DNA from: an uncultured Rhizobium sp.
GTDB lineage: Bacteria; Pseudomonadota; Alphaproteobacteria; Rhizobiales; Rhizobiaceae
Length of the DNA stretch: 64,000 nucleotides
NCBI GenBank assembly: GCA_945952045.1
Contig: CAMFHE010000005.1
Span: 62,001 to 126,000, forward strand
Reading direction: 5' to 3'
Shown: positions 21,569-29,315 of the stretch, piece by piece
Numbering within the stretch: position 1 is the stretch's first letter
How the letters are laid out: each line of letters starts with the position of its first letter
The notes under the pieces: model-generated
Told to the model about the DNA's origin: nothing
Databases searched by the model: none
The model's input: only the letters and a program-made list of their open reading frames with translations
Made by a program: the position numbers and the translations under genes

Positions 21569-22006
21569 TTACGGCGTGACGCGCTGGACCAGCCAGGAAT
21601 AGCTCTTCGATACCACATGTGTCGGCCAGCGCACGACAGCGCCACCCATCGAGGCGGCGCTGCTGCCCGCGCCTGAGATCAGCGTCATCGCATGCGCGAT
21701 CAGACCGGGATCCTCTGCTTGCGCCACCTGCTGTAACGGCTTTGCAGTCGTGCTTGCCGCTGGCTGCAACGGGGCAGGGATTGGCTTGGCGGCGGCGGTC
21801 TGTTCGCTCGTCTTGGTTTCCTGCTTCTCGCAAACAGCGACGACACTCGGATAATTGACGTTGCCGAGTCTCGACAGTTCCTTTTGCGAGGCGGCGTCGC
21901 AGAGTTCCACCGAGGCGTACTGCTTCGGCGCGGTGGCGATGTAATGGCATTGCGTGACGGTGTCGTCGCAGCCGAGAATCGTCATGGCAATCAGCGCGAT
22001 CTGCAT
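21569..22006 (-). CDS. hypothetical protein, possible small secreted or membrane-associated protein
   Basis: 145 residues from ATG 22006 (MQIALIAMTILGCDDTVTQC); an in-frame extension upstream is possible. The first 12 residues are hydrophobic and end in ILGC, which is a short helix or a weak lipoprotein-like signal. Paired Cys residues follow (GCDDTVTQCHY, LCDAASQ, AVCEKQE). The C-terminal half is Ala/Pro-rich and ends RWPTHVVSKSYSWLVQRVTP. I do not recognise a family. It is convergent with OMP 2. Confidence 0.6.
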   Translation of the reverse strand: MQIALIAMTILGCDDTVTQCHYIATAPKQYASVELCDAASQKELSRLGNVNYPSVVAVCEKQETKTSEQTAAAKPIPAPLQPAASTTAKPLQQVAQAEDPGLIAHAMTLISGAGSSAASMGGAVVRWPTHVVSKSYSWLVQRVTP

Positions 22007-22210
22007 CCCTGTCTCCGGGCCCGAATAATCTTCGCCATCCTTTGACGCGATCAAGGCGGCGCAAGCATGACGCGTCTGTGGCCTTTCCACGGCAGGAGAA
22101 TCGTTTCGTCACAGCGCATCGCGCTTTCCGGATCTTTCGCGGTCGGCCTGAAAATTTCAATTTTCCACTTGCGCTTCTGCGCCATTTTCTATAGCAACGG
22201 CGTCAGGACA

Positions 22211-22250
22211 CTCCTCCCTAACGAGGAGCTACTATCTGGAAGGATAGATC
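22211..22250 (+). promoter_or_regulatory. serC leader RNA motif (two hairpins before serC)
   Basis: Two hairpins lie directly before the serC ATG: CTCCTC-N6-GAGGAG (22211-22216 with 22223-22228) and CTATC-N6-GATAG (22232-22236 with 22243-22247). The Shine-Dalgarno bases GGAAGGA fall in the loop and stem of the second. This matches my recollection of the alphaproteobacterial serC RNA motif found upstream of serC-serA operons. Regulation by masking the ribosome site is inference. Confidence 0.6.
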
Positions 22251-23429
22251 ATGACGAAGACAGTGAAGCCGGACCTCCGTCCGGGCAATACCCATTTTTC
22301 TTCTGGCCCCTGCTCGAAGCGTCCCGGTTGGTCGCTCGAAGCCCTGCAAGATGCGACACTGGGCCGCTCCCACCGCGCAAAAATTGGTAAGAACAAGCTT
22401 AAGCTGGCGATCGACCTCACGCGTGAGGTTTTGGACGTGCCTGCGGATTACCGCATCGGCATCGTGCCGGCTTCCGACACCGGCGCCGTCGAAATGGCGC
22501 TCTGGTCGCTTCTCGGCCCGCGCGGCGTCGACATGGTCGCCTGGGAAAGCTTCGGGTCCGGCTGGGTCTCGGATGTCGTCAAGGAGCTTAAGCTCCCCGA
22601 CGTTCGCAAGTTTACCGCCGACTACGGCCAGCTTCCGGACCTCGCCAAGATCGATTTCGACCGCGATGTGGTCTTCACCTGGAACGGCACCACCTCCGGT
22701 GTGCGTGTGCCGAACGGCGATTTCATTCCCGCTGACCGCCAGGGCCTGACGATCTGCGACGCCACCTCGGCTGCTTTCGCGCAGGATATGGATTTTACCA
22801 AGCTCGATGTCGTCACCTTCTCCTGGCAGAAGGTTCTCGGCGGCGAGGGCGCGCACGGCATCCTCATCCTCAGCCCGCGCGCCGTCGAGCGCCTGCAGTC
22901 CTACGAGCCGGCCTGGCCGCTGCCGAAGATCTTCCGCCTCACCAAGGGCGGCAAGCTGATCGAAGGCATTTTCGTCGGCGAAACCATCAATACGCCCTCC
23001 ATGCTCTGCGTCGAGGACTATATCGATGCGCTGGAATGGGCAAAGTCGGTCGGCGGCCTCAAGGGTCTCGTCGCCCGCGCCGATGCCAATGCCAAGGCAA
23101 TCTTCGATTTCGTCGATGCCAATGACTGGATCGCCAATCTGGCCGTCGATCCCGCGACGCGTTCCAACACCTCGGTCTGCCTGAAGATCGTCGACAAGGA
23201 CGTCACCGCGCTCGACGCCGCCGGTCAGGCCGATTTCGCCAAGGGCGTCGTCGCCCTTCTCGAAAAGGAAGGCGTTGCTTTCGATATCGGCGCTTACCGC
23301 GACGCCCCCTCGGGCCTGCGTATCTGGGCCGGCGCCACAATTGAAACGGCCGACATGCAGGCGCTGATGCCTTGGCTGGCTTACGCTTTCGAGACCCAGA
23401 AGGCGACGCTCGGCAAGGCTGCTGCCTGA
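22251..23429 (+). CDS. serC: phosphoserine aminotransferase SerC
   Basis: 392 residues of the alphaproteobacterial long SerC type, opening [20 protein letters not shown]. The PLP-binding Lys is in [14 protein letters not shown] (about residue 194), with [15 protein letters not shown] before it. It transaminates 3-phosphohydroxypyruvate to phosphoserine and also acts in pyridoxal phosphate synthesis. serA follows 77 bases later, so the first two steps of serine synthesis are encoded together. Confidence 0.96.
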   Translation: MTKTVKPDLRPGNTHFSSGPCSKRPGWSLEALQDATLGRSHRAKIGKNKLKLAIDLTREVLDVPADYRIGIVPASDTGAVEMALWSLLGPRGVDMVAWESFGSGWVSDVVKELKLPDVRKFTADYGQLPDLAKIDFDRDVVFTWNGTTSGVRVPNGDFIPADRQGLTICDATSAAFAQDMDFTKLDVVTFSWQKVLGGEGAHGILILSPRAVERLQSYEPAWPLPKIFRLTKGGKLIEGIFVGETINTPSMLCVEDYIDALEWAKSVGGLKGLVARADANAKAIFDFVDANDWIANLAVDPATRSNTSVCLKIVDKDVTALDAAGQADFAKGVVALLEKEGVAFDIGAYRDAPSGLRIWAGATIETADMQALMPWLAYAFETQKATLGKAAA

Positions 23430-23506
23430 GCCTCTTCCGCTTCGCCCTGATAGGGCGAAGCCTTTGATCCTGCTTTCCCATTTGACAGAATTTTGAGGAG
23501 GCCGTC

Positions 23507-25102
23507 ATGGCACCGCGCGTACTCGTGTCCGACGAACTGTCGGAAACCGCCGTCCAGATTTTCCGCGATCGCGGCGTTGAAGTCGATTTCCAGCCGAAGC
23601 TCGGCAAGGACAAGGACAAGCTCGCCGAAATCATCGGCAATTACGATGGCCTCGCCATCCGTTCCGCCACAAAGGCGACCGAGAAGCTGATCGCATCCGC
23701 GACCAATCTCAAGGTCATCGGCCGCGCTGGCATCGGCGTCGACAATGTCGATATTCCCGCCGCCTCGCGCCGCGGTATCATCGTCATGAACACGCCGTTC
23801 GGGAACTCGATCACGACCGCCGAACATGCCATCGCCCTGATGTTCGCCGTCGCCCGCCAGCTGCCTGCCGCCGATATCTCGACGCAGGCCGGCAAGTGGG
23901 AAAAGTCGAAGTTCATGGGTGTCGAAATCACCGGCAAGACGCTCGGCGTCATCGGCGCCGGCAATATCGGCTCCATCGTCTGCTCGCGCGCTATTGGTCT
24001 GCGCATGAACGTTCTCGCCTATGACCCCTTCCTCTCGGCCGAGCGCGCCGAGGAAATGGGCGTCACCAAGGTCGAGCTGGACGAGCTGCTGGCCCAGGCC
24101 GACTTCATCACCCTGCATGTGCCGATGACCGACAAGACGCGCGGCATCCTTTCCCGCGAAGCGCTGGCCAAGACCAAGCCCGGCGTGCGCATCGTCAACT
24201 GCGCCCGCGGCGGTCTCGTCGATGAGGCGGCCCTTGCCGATGCCATCAAGTCCGGCCATGTCGCCGGCGCCGGTTTCGACGTCTTCGAGGTCGAGCCCGC
24301 CACTGAAAGCCCGCTTTTCGGCCTCGCAAACGTGGTCTGCACGCCGCATTTGGGCGCCTCGACCACGGAAGCGCAGGAAAACGTCGCGCTTCAGGTTGCC
24401 GAGCAGATGTCGGACTACCTGATGAAGGGCGCGGTTTCCAACGCGATCAACATGCCCTCGATCACGGCGGACGAAGCGCCGCGGCTGAAGCCGTTCATCA
24501 AGCTGGCGGACGTGCTCGGCGCCTTCGTCGGTCAGGTGACGGACAGCGCGATCAAGGAAATCGAGATCCTCTACGACGGCGCCACCGCAACGATGAACAC
24601 CAAGGCGCTGACCTCGGCGCTGCTCGCCGGCTTGATCCGCCCGCAGGTTGCCGACGTCAACATGGTTTCGGCGCCGGTGATGATCAAGGAAAAGGGCGTC
24701 ATCCTGTCAGAAGTCAAGCGCGACAAGACCGGCGTCTATGACGGTTACATCAAGCTGACGGTGAAGACCGCCAACCAGACCCGCTCGATCGCCGGCACCG
24801 TCTTCTCGGATGGCAAGCCGCGCTTCATCCAGATCAAGGGCATCAATCTCGACGCCGATGTCGGTCAGCATATGATCTACATCACCAACACGGACGTGCC
24901 TGGCATGATTGGCTTCATGGGCACCGTGCTCGGCGAAGCCAAGGTCAACATCGCCAACTTCCAGCTCGGCCGCGAGAAGGAAGGCGGCGACGCCATCGCT
25001 CTGCTTTACGTCGATGGCCCGGTTTCCGAGGACGTGCTCGAAAAGCTGCGCACCAATGCGGCGATCCGTCAGGCGAAGCTCTTGAGCTTCAACATCGATT
25101 GA
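23507..25102 (+). CDS. serA: D-3-phosphoglycerate dehydrogenase SerA
   Basis: 531 residues, preceded by GAGGAGG. It has an NAD-binding Rossmann domain with GVIGAGNIGSIV (about 145), substrate/catalytic regions RAGIGVDNVDIP and NCARGGLVDEAAL, and the catalytic His-loop TPHLGASTTEAQ. An intervening domain and a C-terminal ACT domain (DVPGMIGFMGTVLGEAKVNI) complete the long form. The ACT domain usually gives serine feedback. It performs the committed step of serine synthesis. Confidence 0.97.
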   Translation: MAPRVLVSDELSETAVQIFRDRGVEVDFQPKLGKDKDKLAEIIGNYDGLAIRSATKATEKLIASATNLKVIGRAGIGVDNVDIPAASRRGIIVMNTPFGNSITTAEHAIALMFAVARQLPAADISTQAGKWEKSKFMGVEITGKTLGVIGAGNIGSIVCSRAIGLRMNVLAYDPFLSAERAEEMGVTKVELDELLAQADFITLHVPMTDKTRGILSREALAKTKPGVRIVNCARGGLVDEAALADAIKSGHVAGAGFDVFEVEPATESPLFGLANVVCTPHLGASTTEAQENVALQVAEQMSDYLMKGAVSNAINMPSITADEAPRLKPFIKLADVLGAFVGQVTDSAIKEIEILYDGATATMNTKALTSALLAGLIRPQVADVNMVSAPVMIKEKGVILSEVKRDKTGVYDGYIKLTVKTANQTRSIAGTVFSDGKPRFIQIKGINLDADVGQHMIYITNTDVPGMIGFMGTVLGEAKVNIANFQLGREKEGGDAIALLYVDGPVSEDVLEKLRTNAAIRQAKLLSFNID

Positions 25103-25122
25103 TCGTTCCAGACGCTCTGATG

Positions 25123-25156
25123 AAAACCCGGTCGTCCGCAAGGACGGCCGGGTTTT
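25123..25156 (+). terminator. terminator of serC-serA
   Basis: A 15 bp stem (25123-25137 with 25142-25156, one wobble, loop GCAA) with T residues on its 3' side, 21 bases after the serA stop. Confidence 0.85.
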
Positions 25157-25165
25157 GCCGTTTGC

Positions 25166-25210
25166 GTTTGTCAGGGAAAAGCGGGAACAGGTTTTCCCGA
25201 AAAGACAAAC
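25166..25210 (+). repeat. dispersed palindromic repeat family B, copy 1
   Basis: A 45 bp element with outer arms GTTTGTC/GACAAAC and inner arms GGGAAAA/TTTTCCC. It matches 61813-61857 at 41 of 45 positions. One of the differences is compensated on both arms (T-A to C-G). It sits between the serA terminator and mnmA, in a 311-base gap that otherwise shows no gene. Confidence 0.8.
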
Positions 25211-25413
25211 GGAGACAAAGAAGTTTGGAGTCTGTCTGGTTCAGAATGAACCTGGCGGGCTCTAAAGAGCGCCGCTCTTGCGCCGTCGCTCCTTCCTTTC
25301 TATATGCTGGCGATCATTTGCCTCCGGCCAAAGGGCCGGCTATGGTTTCCTCATGACATCCCGTGGCGCTGGCGAAACGTCGGCCGCGAAGACAAGGATT
25401 GGCGGAAAGCCCC

Positions 25414-26610
25414 GTGAATACGCTCGATTTCGACAAGAAGCCGGAGGATACACGCATCGTCGTCGCCATGTCCGGCGGTGTGGACAGTTCCGTGGTCGCC
25501 GGTATCCTCAAGCGCGAGGGATATGACGTGCTCGGCATCACCTTGCAGCTTTACGATCACGGCGCGGCCGTGCATCGCGCCGGCTCCTGCTGTGCGGGGC
25601 AGGATATCGACGATGCGCGGCGCGTCTGTGAAACGCTCGGCATTCCCCATTATGTGCTGGATTACGAGGCGCGCTTCCGCGAAACCGTGATCAATCCCTT
25701 TGCCGAAAGCTATATCGCCGGCGAAACGCCGATCCCTTGTGTTGCCTGTAACCAGACCGTCAAGTTCGCCGACCTGCTGGCGACGGCGAAAGAACTGGGT
25801 GCAGACGCTCTGGCGACCGGTCATTACATCCGCTCGCGCGCCAATCCGACGGCTGACGCCAAGGGCCGCCGCAGCCTGCACCGGCCGATCGATAGCGATC
25901 GCGACCAGAGCTATTTCCTGTTCGCCACCACGCAGGAACAGATCGATTATTTGCGCTTTCCGCTCGGTCATCTTTCCAAGGCCGAAACGCGTGAACTGGC
26001 CGAAGAGATGGGGCTGGTCGTCGCCAAGAAGGCCGACAGCCAAGACATCTGTTTCGTGCCGCAGGGCAAATATTCCGATATCGTCGCCAAGCTGAAGCCG
26101 AATGCGGCACTTTCCGGCGAGATCGTCCATCTCGACGGCCGCGTGCTCGGCCGCCATGATGGCATCCTGCATTACACCATCGGTCAACGGCGCGGCATCG
26201 GCATTGCCACCGGCGATCCGCTCTATGTCGTCTATCTCGACGCGCGCTCGCGCCGCGTCATCGTCGGCCCGAAAGAGGCGCTGGAAACGCACCGCGTTTA
26301 TCTGCGCGACGTCAACTGGCTGGGCGACAATGCGCTTGGCATCGATGCCGCCGAAGGTTTCGCCTGCTATGCCAAGGTGCGCTCGACCCGCCCGCCGGCC
26401 CCGGCGATCCTGCATGCCGACGAGCGCGGCGTCTATGTCGATCTGACGGTCGGCGAAGCCGGCGTCGCCTCCGGCCAGGCCTGCGTGCTCTATTCGGCCG
26501 AAGGCCCGGACGCCCGCGTCTATGGCGGCGGCTTCATCGACCGTTCGGAGCGCTCTATCGATGCCGAAGCCTGCCTGCAGGCCATCCTGTCGACGCCGGC
26601 TGCGGCCTGA
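25414..26610 (+). CDS. mnmA: tRNA 2-thiouridine(34) synthase MnmA
   Basis: 398 residues with a GTG start at 25414; this gives the alphaproteobacterial N-terminus [20 protein letters not shown], while an ATG 51 bases earlier adds a basic extension. The PP-loop is SGGVDSSV. The two catalytic cysteines are in SCCAGQD and [19 protein letters not shown] and [17 protein letters not shown] follow. MnmA thiolates U34 of tRNAs for Glu, Gln and Lys using sulfur from IscS. A tRNA gene lies 145 bases downstream. Confidence 0.95.
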   Translation: MNTLDFDKKPEDTRIVVAMSGGVDSSVVAGILKREGYDVLGITLQLYDHGAAVHRAGSCCAGQDIDDARRVCETLGIPHYVLDYEARFRETVINPFAESYIAGETPIPCVACNQTVKFADLLATAKELGADALATGHYIRSRANPTADAKGRRSLHRPIDSDRDQSYFLFATTQEQIDYLRFPLGHLSKAETRELAEEMGLVVAKKADSQDICFVPQGKYSDIVAKLKPNAALSGEIVHLDGRVLGRHDGILHYTIGQRRGIGIATGDPLYVVYLDARSRRVIVGPKEALETHRVYLRDVNWLGDNALGIDAAEGFACYAKVRSTRPPAPAILHADERGVYVDLTVGEAGVASGQACVLYSAEGPDARVYGGGFIDRSERSIDAEACLQAILSTPAAA

Positions 26611-26673
26611 CGCGCATCTGCGGACCTTTCGCCAAGGCCCGCAGAAAAGCTTGTTTTTTCTGAAAAAGCACGC

Positions 26674-26702
26674 TTGACACAAATGCGAAAGCCGCCTTAT
26701 AA
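26674..26702 (+). promoter_or_regulatory. sigma-70 promoter of tRNA-Met
   Basis: TTGACA at 26674-26679, a 17-base spacer and TTATAA at 26697-26702 form a near-consensus housekeeping promoter. It lies 54 bases before the tRNA. Confidence 0.8.
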
Positions 26703-26755
26703 GCCGCTCATCGCACCACGGCGACGCCTTCATGAAGGCATCGCGGCGATCGGTT

Positions 26756-26832
26756 GGCGGGGTAGCTCAGGTGGTTAGAGCAGCGGAATCATAATCCGCG
26801 TGTCGGGGGTTCAAGTCCCTCTCCCGCTACCA
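26756..26832 (+). tRNA. tRNA-Met (CAU), elongator type
   Basis: A full 77-base cloverleaf. The acceptor 5' strand is GGCGGGG, the D arm GCTC/GAGC, the anticodon stem GCGGA/TCCGC with loop ATCATAA (anticodon CAT), and the T loop TTCAAGT. CCA is encoded at 26830-26832. It lacks the C1-A72 mismatch and CGCGGGG start of initiator tRNA. A tRNA-Ile modified by TilS also has CAU, so the isotype should be confirmed; the sequence resembles rhizobial elongator Met. Confidence 0.9.
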
Positions 26833-27239
26833 GCGATGTCTTAGCCCAATCGTTGCATCGATGATTTTCCGCTGTGGCGTGGCCTGATTTTCCAGATTTT
26901 TGACGCGCTAGATCGGAACGCCGGTTTTCTAAAACCGCTGTCAACGCCTTCCTGAAGAGTGCTAAAAGCGCGGATGACTCCTCCGCCGGGATAAAACCAT
27001 AGGCGGCAAGATGGGTCCGCCGCCATCCAGTTCATTCGTCAGGTGATCGACGATCCCGCCATGCGAGGGCAGTGGGGGAGGGTAATCTCGGATCCCCGCG
27101 CCGGATGCGTTTGGTCCTGCCCGGGAAATGGGCGCGAGGGAAGAAATGTGTCCTGCGGCAACATGGCCGATATTGTGTCCAGTGGTTTTGAGGTAGTGCA
27201 CGACAGATAGCGCCACGCAATCGACTGGAAATATTTGAA
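26833..27239. other. intergenic region without a recognised gene
   Basis: 407 bases between tRNA-Met and the small membrane-protein gene. Short open frames exist on the minus strand (for example to 26962), but they have no recognisable domain, no good ribosome site and unusual composition. I see no repeat, RNA gene or clear promoter in it. Confidence 0.4.
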
Positions 27240-27380
27240 ATGGCTGACCTGGATTGGGTAGATTGGTTTCCTCTGGTCTTCTTTCCGCTGAAGATTATCG
27301 TGCTGGGCGTGGGTATGTTCTACGCCATTAAATGGCATCACGACCAGGCGAAGAAGGACAAGGAAGCCGGCGGACGGTGA
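27240..27380 (+). CDS. 46-residue single-pass membrane protein
   Basis: ATG 27240 to TGA 27380. The protein starts MADLDWVDWFPLVFFP, has one hydrophobic helix (about 10-31, LVFFPLKIIVLGVGMFYAIK) and a charged basic tail (HHDQAKKDKEAGGR). The pattern, tryptophan-rich lead, helix and Lys-rich cytoplasmic tail, resembles small hypothetical proteins I recall from rhizobia. Function is unknown; membrane location with the tail inside follows from the positive-inside rule. Confidence 0.7.
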   Translation: MADLDWVDWFPLVFFPLKIIVLGVGMFYAIKWHHDQAKKDKEAGGR

Positions 27381-27882
27381 ATTGCCGTTGCATGGCATTG
27401 TCTGCTCAGCGAATACAGATGCCGGTCGGCAAGCAGTCAAATCCAGACCACTTTTCACCTGTCATCCCGGCGACAGCCAAGAGGCGTCCCTCGTTCCAGC
27501 AGACGGTTGCGCCGGGCCTCCCGGATGCAATGTCGCCCGAAGCCGGACAACGGGCAATTGAGCATGCCGGGATTTCGGACGCTTTTTCCGCGCGTCGGCC
27601 GAACTGCCGCAAAAGTGATGGCCACCGCGGGTGTCATTGCCGTTTTCATCGAGAATCAGGCTGTGTTTGCCCGTGGAAGTGTCGGTATAGCGGAGCAATA
27701 GACCCCTCCGTCGAAACCGTCGCCATCGCCGCCATAATACGCGCCGGCGCCAGCAATCATCTTGGTATCGGCTGCGTCAATGGGCGCGCTTTATTGTTGC
27801 AAGAGCATTTCCTTTGCGATCGGCGACGCTTTGCGCTTCAGTGTCCGGGCATGAGATGCATGGCGGCGGAAAGGGCGGGGCG
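27381..27882. other. intergenic region with possible decayed coding on the minus strand
   Basis: About 500 bases with no intact gene. On the minus strand, coding-like peptides appear in three successive frames: [20 protein letters not shown] near 27760, then TSTGKHSLILDENGNDTRGG, then RLLAVAGMTGEKWSGFDCLP ending at 27406. This layout would fit a small gene broken by frameshifts, but I cannot name a family, so it is left as unassigned. Confidence 0.35.
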
Positions 27883-28440
27883 ATGGCGAGCGAGCGGGAA
27901 AAAATGATGGAGGGGCAGTGGTATTGCTGCTTCGATCCCGAACTGGATGCCTTGCGCAATGCGGCGCGTTCAGCCTGCCATGCGCACAACACGATGCCGC
28001 CCGGCGAGCGGAAGACGATGGCGACCATGCTGCGCGCGCTCTTAGGAAGCGTGGGCGAAGACGCCTATCTGGAGGCGCCGTTTCACTGCGCCTATGGCCT
28101 CAACCTGTTTCTTGGCAAGGGCGTCTACCTGAACGCGGGTTGCGTCGTTCTCGACACGGCGACGGTGACGATCGGCGATCGCTCGATGCTGGGGCCGGCA
28201 GTGCAGATCTATTGCGCCGATCACCATCGCGATCCGCTTTTGCGCAGCCGGGGCATGGAAAGGGCGCGGCCTGTCACGATCGGAAAGGATGTCTGGATTG
28301 GCGGTGGGGCGATCCTGCTTGGCGGCGTCACGATCGGCGATGGCGCGATCATCGGCGCCGGATCGGTGGTGACGCGGGATGTCGCCGCGGGCGCGACGGT
28401 GGTCGGAAACCCGGCAAGGCCTGTCGGTTCGTGGCCTTGA
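27883..28440 (+). CDS. sugar O-acetyltransferase (maltose acetyltransferase / NodL-LacA family)
   Basis: 185 residues from ATG 27883 ([20 protein letters not shown]). It has an N-terminal maltose-acetyltransferase helix region, then the left-handed parallel beta-helix built of hexapeptides: [40 protein letters not shown] and [17 protein letters not shown]. The active His is in YCADHH. Enzymes of this group use acetyl-CoA to acetylate mono- or oligosaccharides; NodL is one rhizobial member. No nod genes are nearby, so general sugar acetylation is more likely. Confidence 0.88.
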   Translation: MASEREKMMEGQWYCCFDPELDALRNAARSACHAHNTMPPGERKTMATMLRALLGSVGEDAYLEAPFHCAYGLNLFLGKGVYLNAGCVVLDTATVTIGDRSMLGPAVQIYCADHHRDPLLRSRGMERARPVTIGKDVWIGGGAILLGGVTIGDGAIIGAGSVVTRDVAAGATVVGNPARPVGSWP

Positions 28441-28578
28441 GCGAAGCGGAAGAGCAGGCGACGGCCATGCTGCGGCCGGAAAACGAAACGGCCCGCCGCT
28501 TGCGTTTGCGCAAGAACGGCGGGCCGGCGAATTGTTATGCCCTGTTCAAATTTTTGTCGCTGTAGAGCGAACCCTGCA

Positions 28579-28977
28579 TCAATCCGTGAGTTTGGACTCA
28601 AGACGGGCGAGGCGGGCGGCGAGCTGGGCGATGATGCCCTTGTCCTCGCCCTTGCCGGATGCGGTTTCCGCATTAGCTGTCTCGGGGAAGAGGAGACGAT
28701 AGGTATGCGGCTCGTGCCATTTCAGCATGGCGATGGCGAAATCGCGCGGCTCGACGCCGAGCGCAATCGCATAGACTTCATAACGGTCGGCGGGAACGCG
28801 GCCACGGCCGGCCTCGATCTGCGAAATGAAGGTATAATGCTCGATACCGACCTTGGTGGCGAGGTCGCGCTGGCTGAGGCCGGCGGCCTCGCGTTTCTGG
28901 CGAAGCCATGCCCCGGCTTCACGCCGGGCGGCGGCGATCTCGTCTTTATTCGGGCTGGTTAACGCCTGCGGCACCAT
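28579..28977 (-). CDS. XRE-family helix-turn-helix regulator
   Basis: 132 residues from ATG 28977; a TTG 15 bases upstream is possible. The HTH spans about 25-80: WLRQKREAAGLSQRDLATKV, then YTFISQIEAGRGRVPADRYE and YAIALGVEPRDFAIAMLK. The second half mentions no known ligand domain and ends in a coiled-coil-like IIAQLAARLARLESKLTD, perhaps for oligomerisation. A perfect inverted repeat at 29038-29072 upstream is a candidate operator. Confidence 0.85.
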   Translation of the reverse strand: MVPQALTSPNKDEIAAARREAGAWLRQKREAAGLSQRDLATKVGIEHYTFISQIEAGRGRVPADRYEVYAIALGVEPRDFAIAMLKWHEPHTYRLLFPETANAETASGKGEDKGIIAQLAARLARLESKLTD

Positions 28978-29037
28978 CGCTCTATACCCCAATGACTTGA
29001 TTGATTCGGGCTTCGCGCTGGAGGTCGCCGTGCCCGT

Positions 29038-29072
29038 GTTGAGTGGTTGCTATATAGGAGTAAACACTCAAC
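29038..29072. promoter_or_regulatory. inverted-repeat operator candidate around a TATATA box
   Basis: GTTGAGTG (29038-29045) and CACTCAAC (29065-29072) are perfect inverted 8-mers. They flank a 19-base spacer that contains TATATA. The site is 61 bases upstream of the XRE gene start and about 240 bases upstream of the S-layer-like gene. Autoregulation by the XRE protein is inference. Confidence 0.45.
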
Positions 29073-29236
29073 GCTGTAAAGGGGTGTGGCAAAAAAATGA
29101 CATCACAAAGGCGTTTACCGCCTAATCCCATGCGCGAACACGCTATTTTTGTTCCAATCCTATCCCCTGAACGGGTGAGAAATCACTGCATGCGTGTTTT
29201 CCCGTGAAAAAATCGCTTCAGCTGTTGAGTGAGTGA

Positions 29237-29265
29237 TTGACCTTTTCAAAAACTGCGTATAGCTA
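29237..29265 (+). promoter_or_regulatory. promoter candidate for the S-layer-like gene
   Basis: TTGACC (29237-29242), 17-base spacer, TAGCTA (29260-29265). A GAGAGGAA ribosome site follows at about 29300, before ATG 29316. The leader would be about 45 bases. Confidence 0.5.
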
Positions 29266-29315
29266 TCATCGCCGACCGACACATTTGGTCGTTCCAAATC
29301 GAGAGGAATCTTATC

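Noticed and set aside
26756-26832. Reading the CAU tRNA as initiator tRNA-fMet
   Set aside because: The 5' end is GGCGGGG and the D arm is of elongator type; initiator tRNAs have the CGCGGGG start with a 1-72 mismatch.
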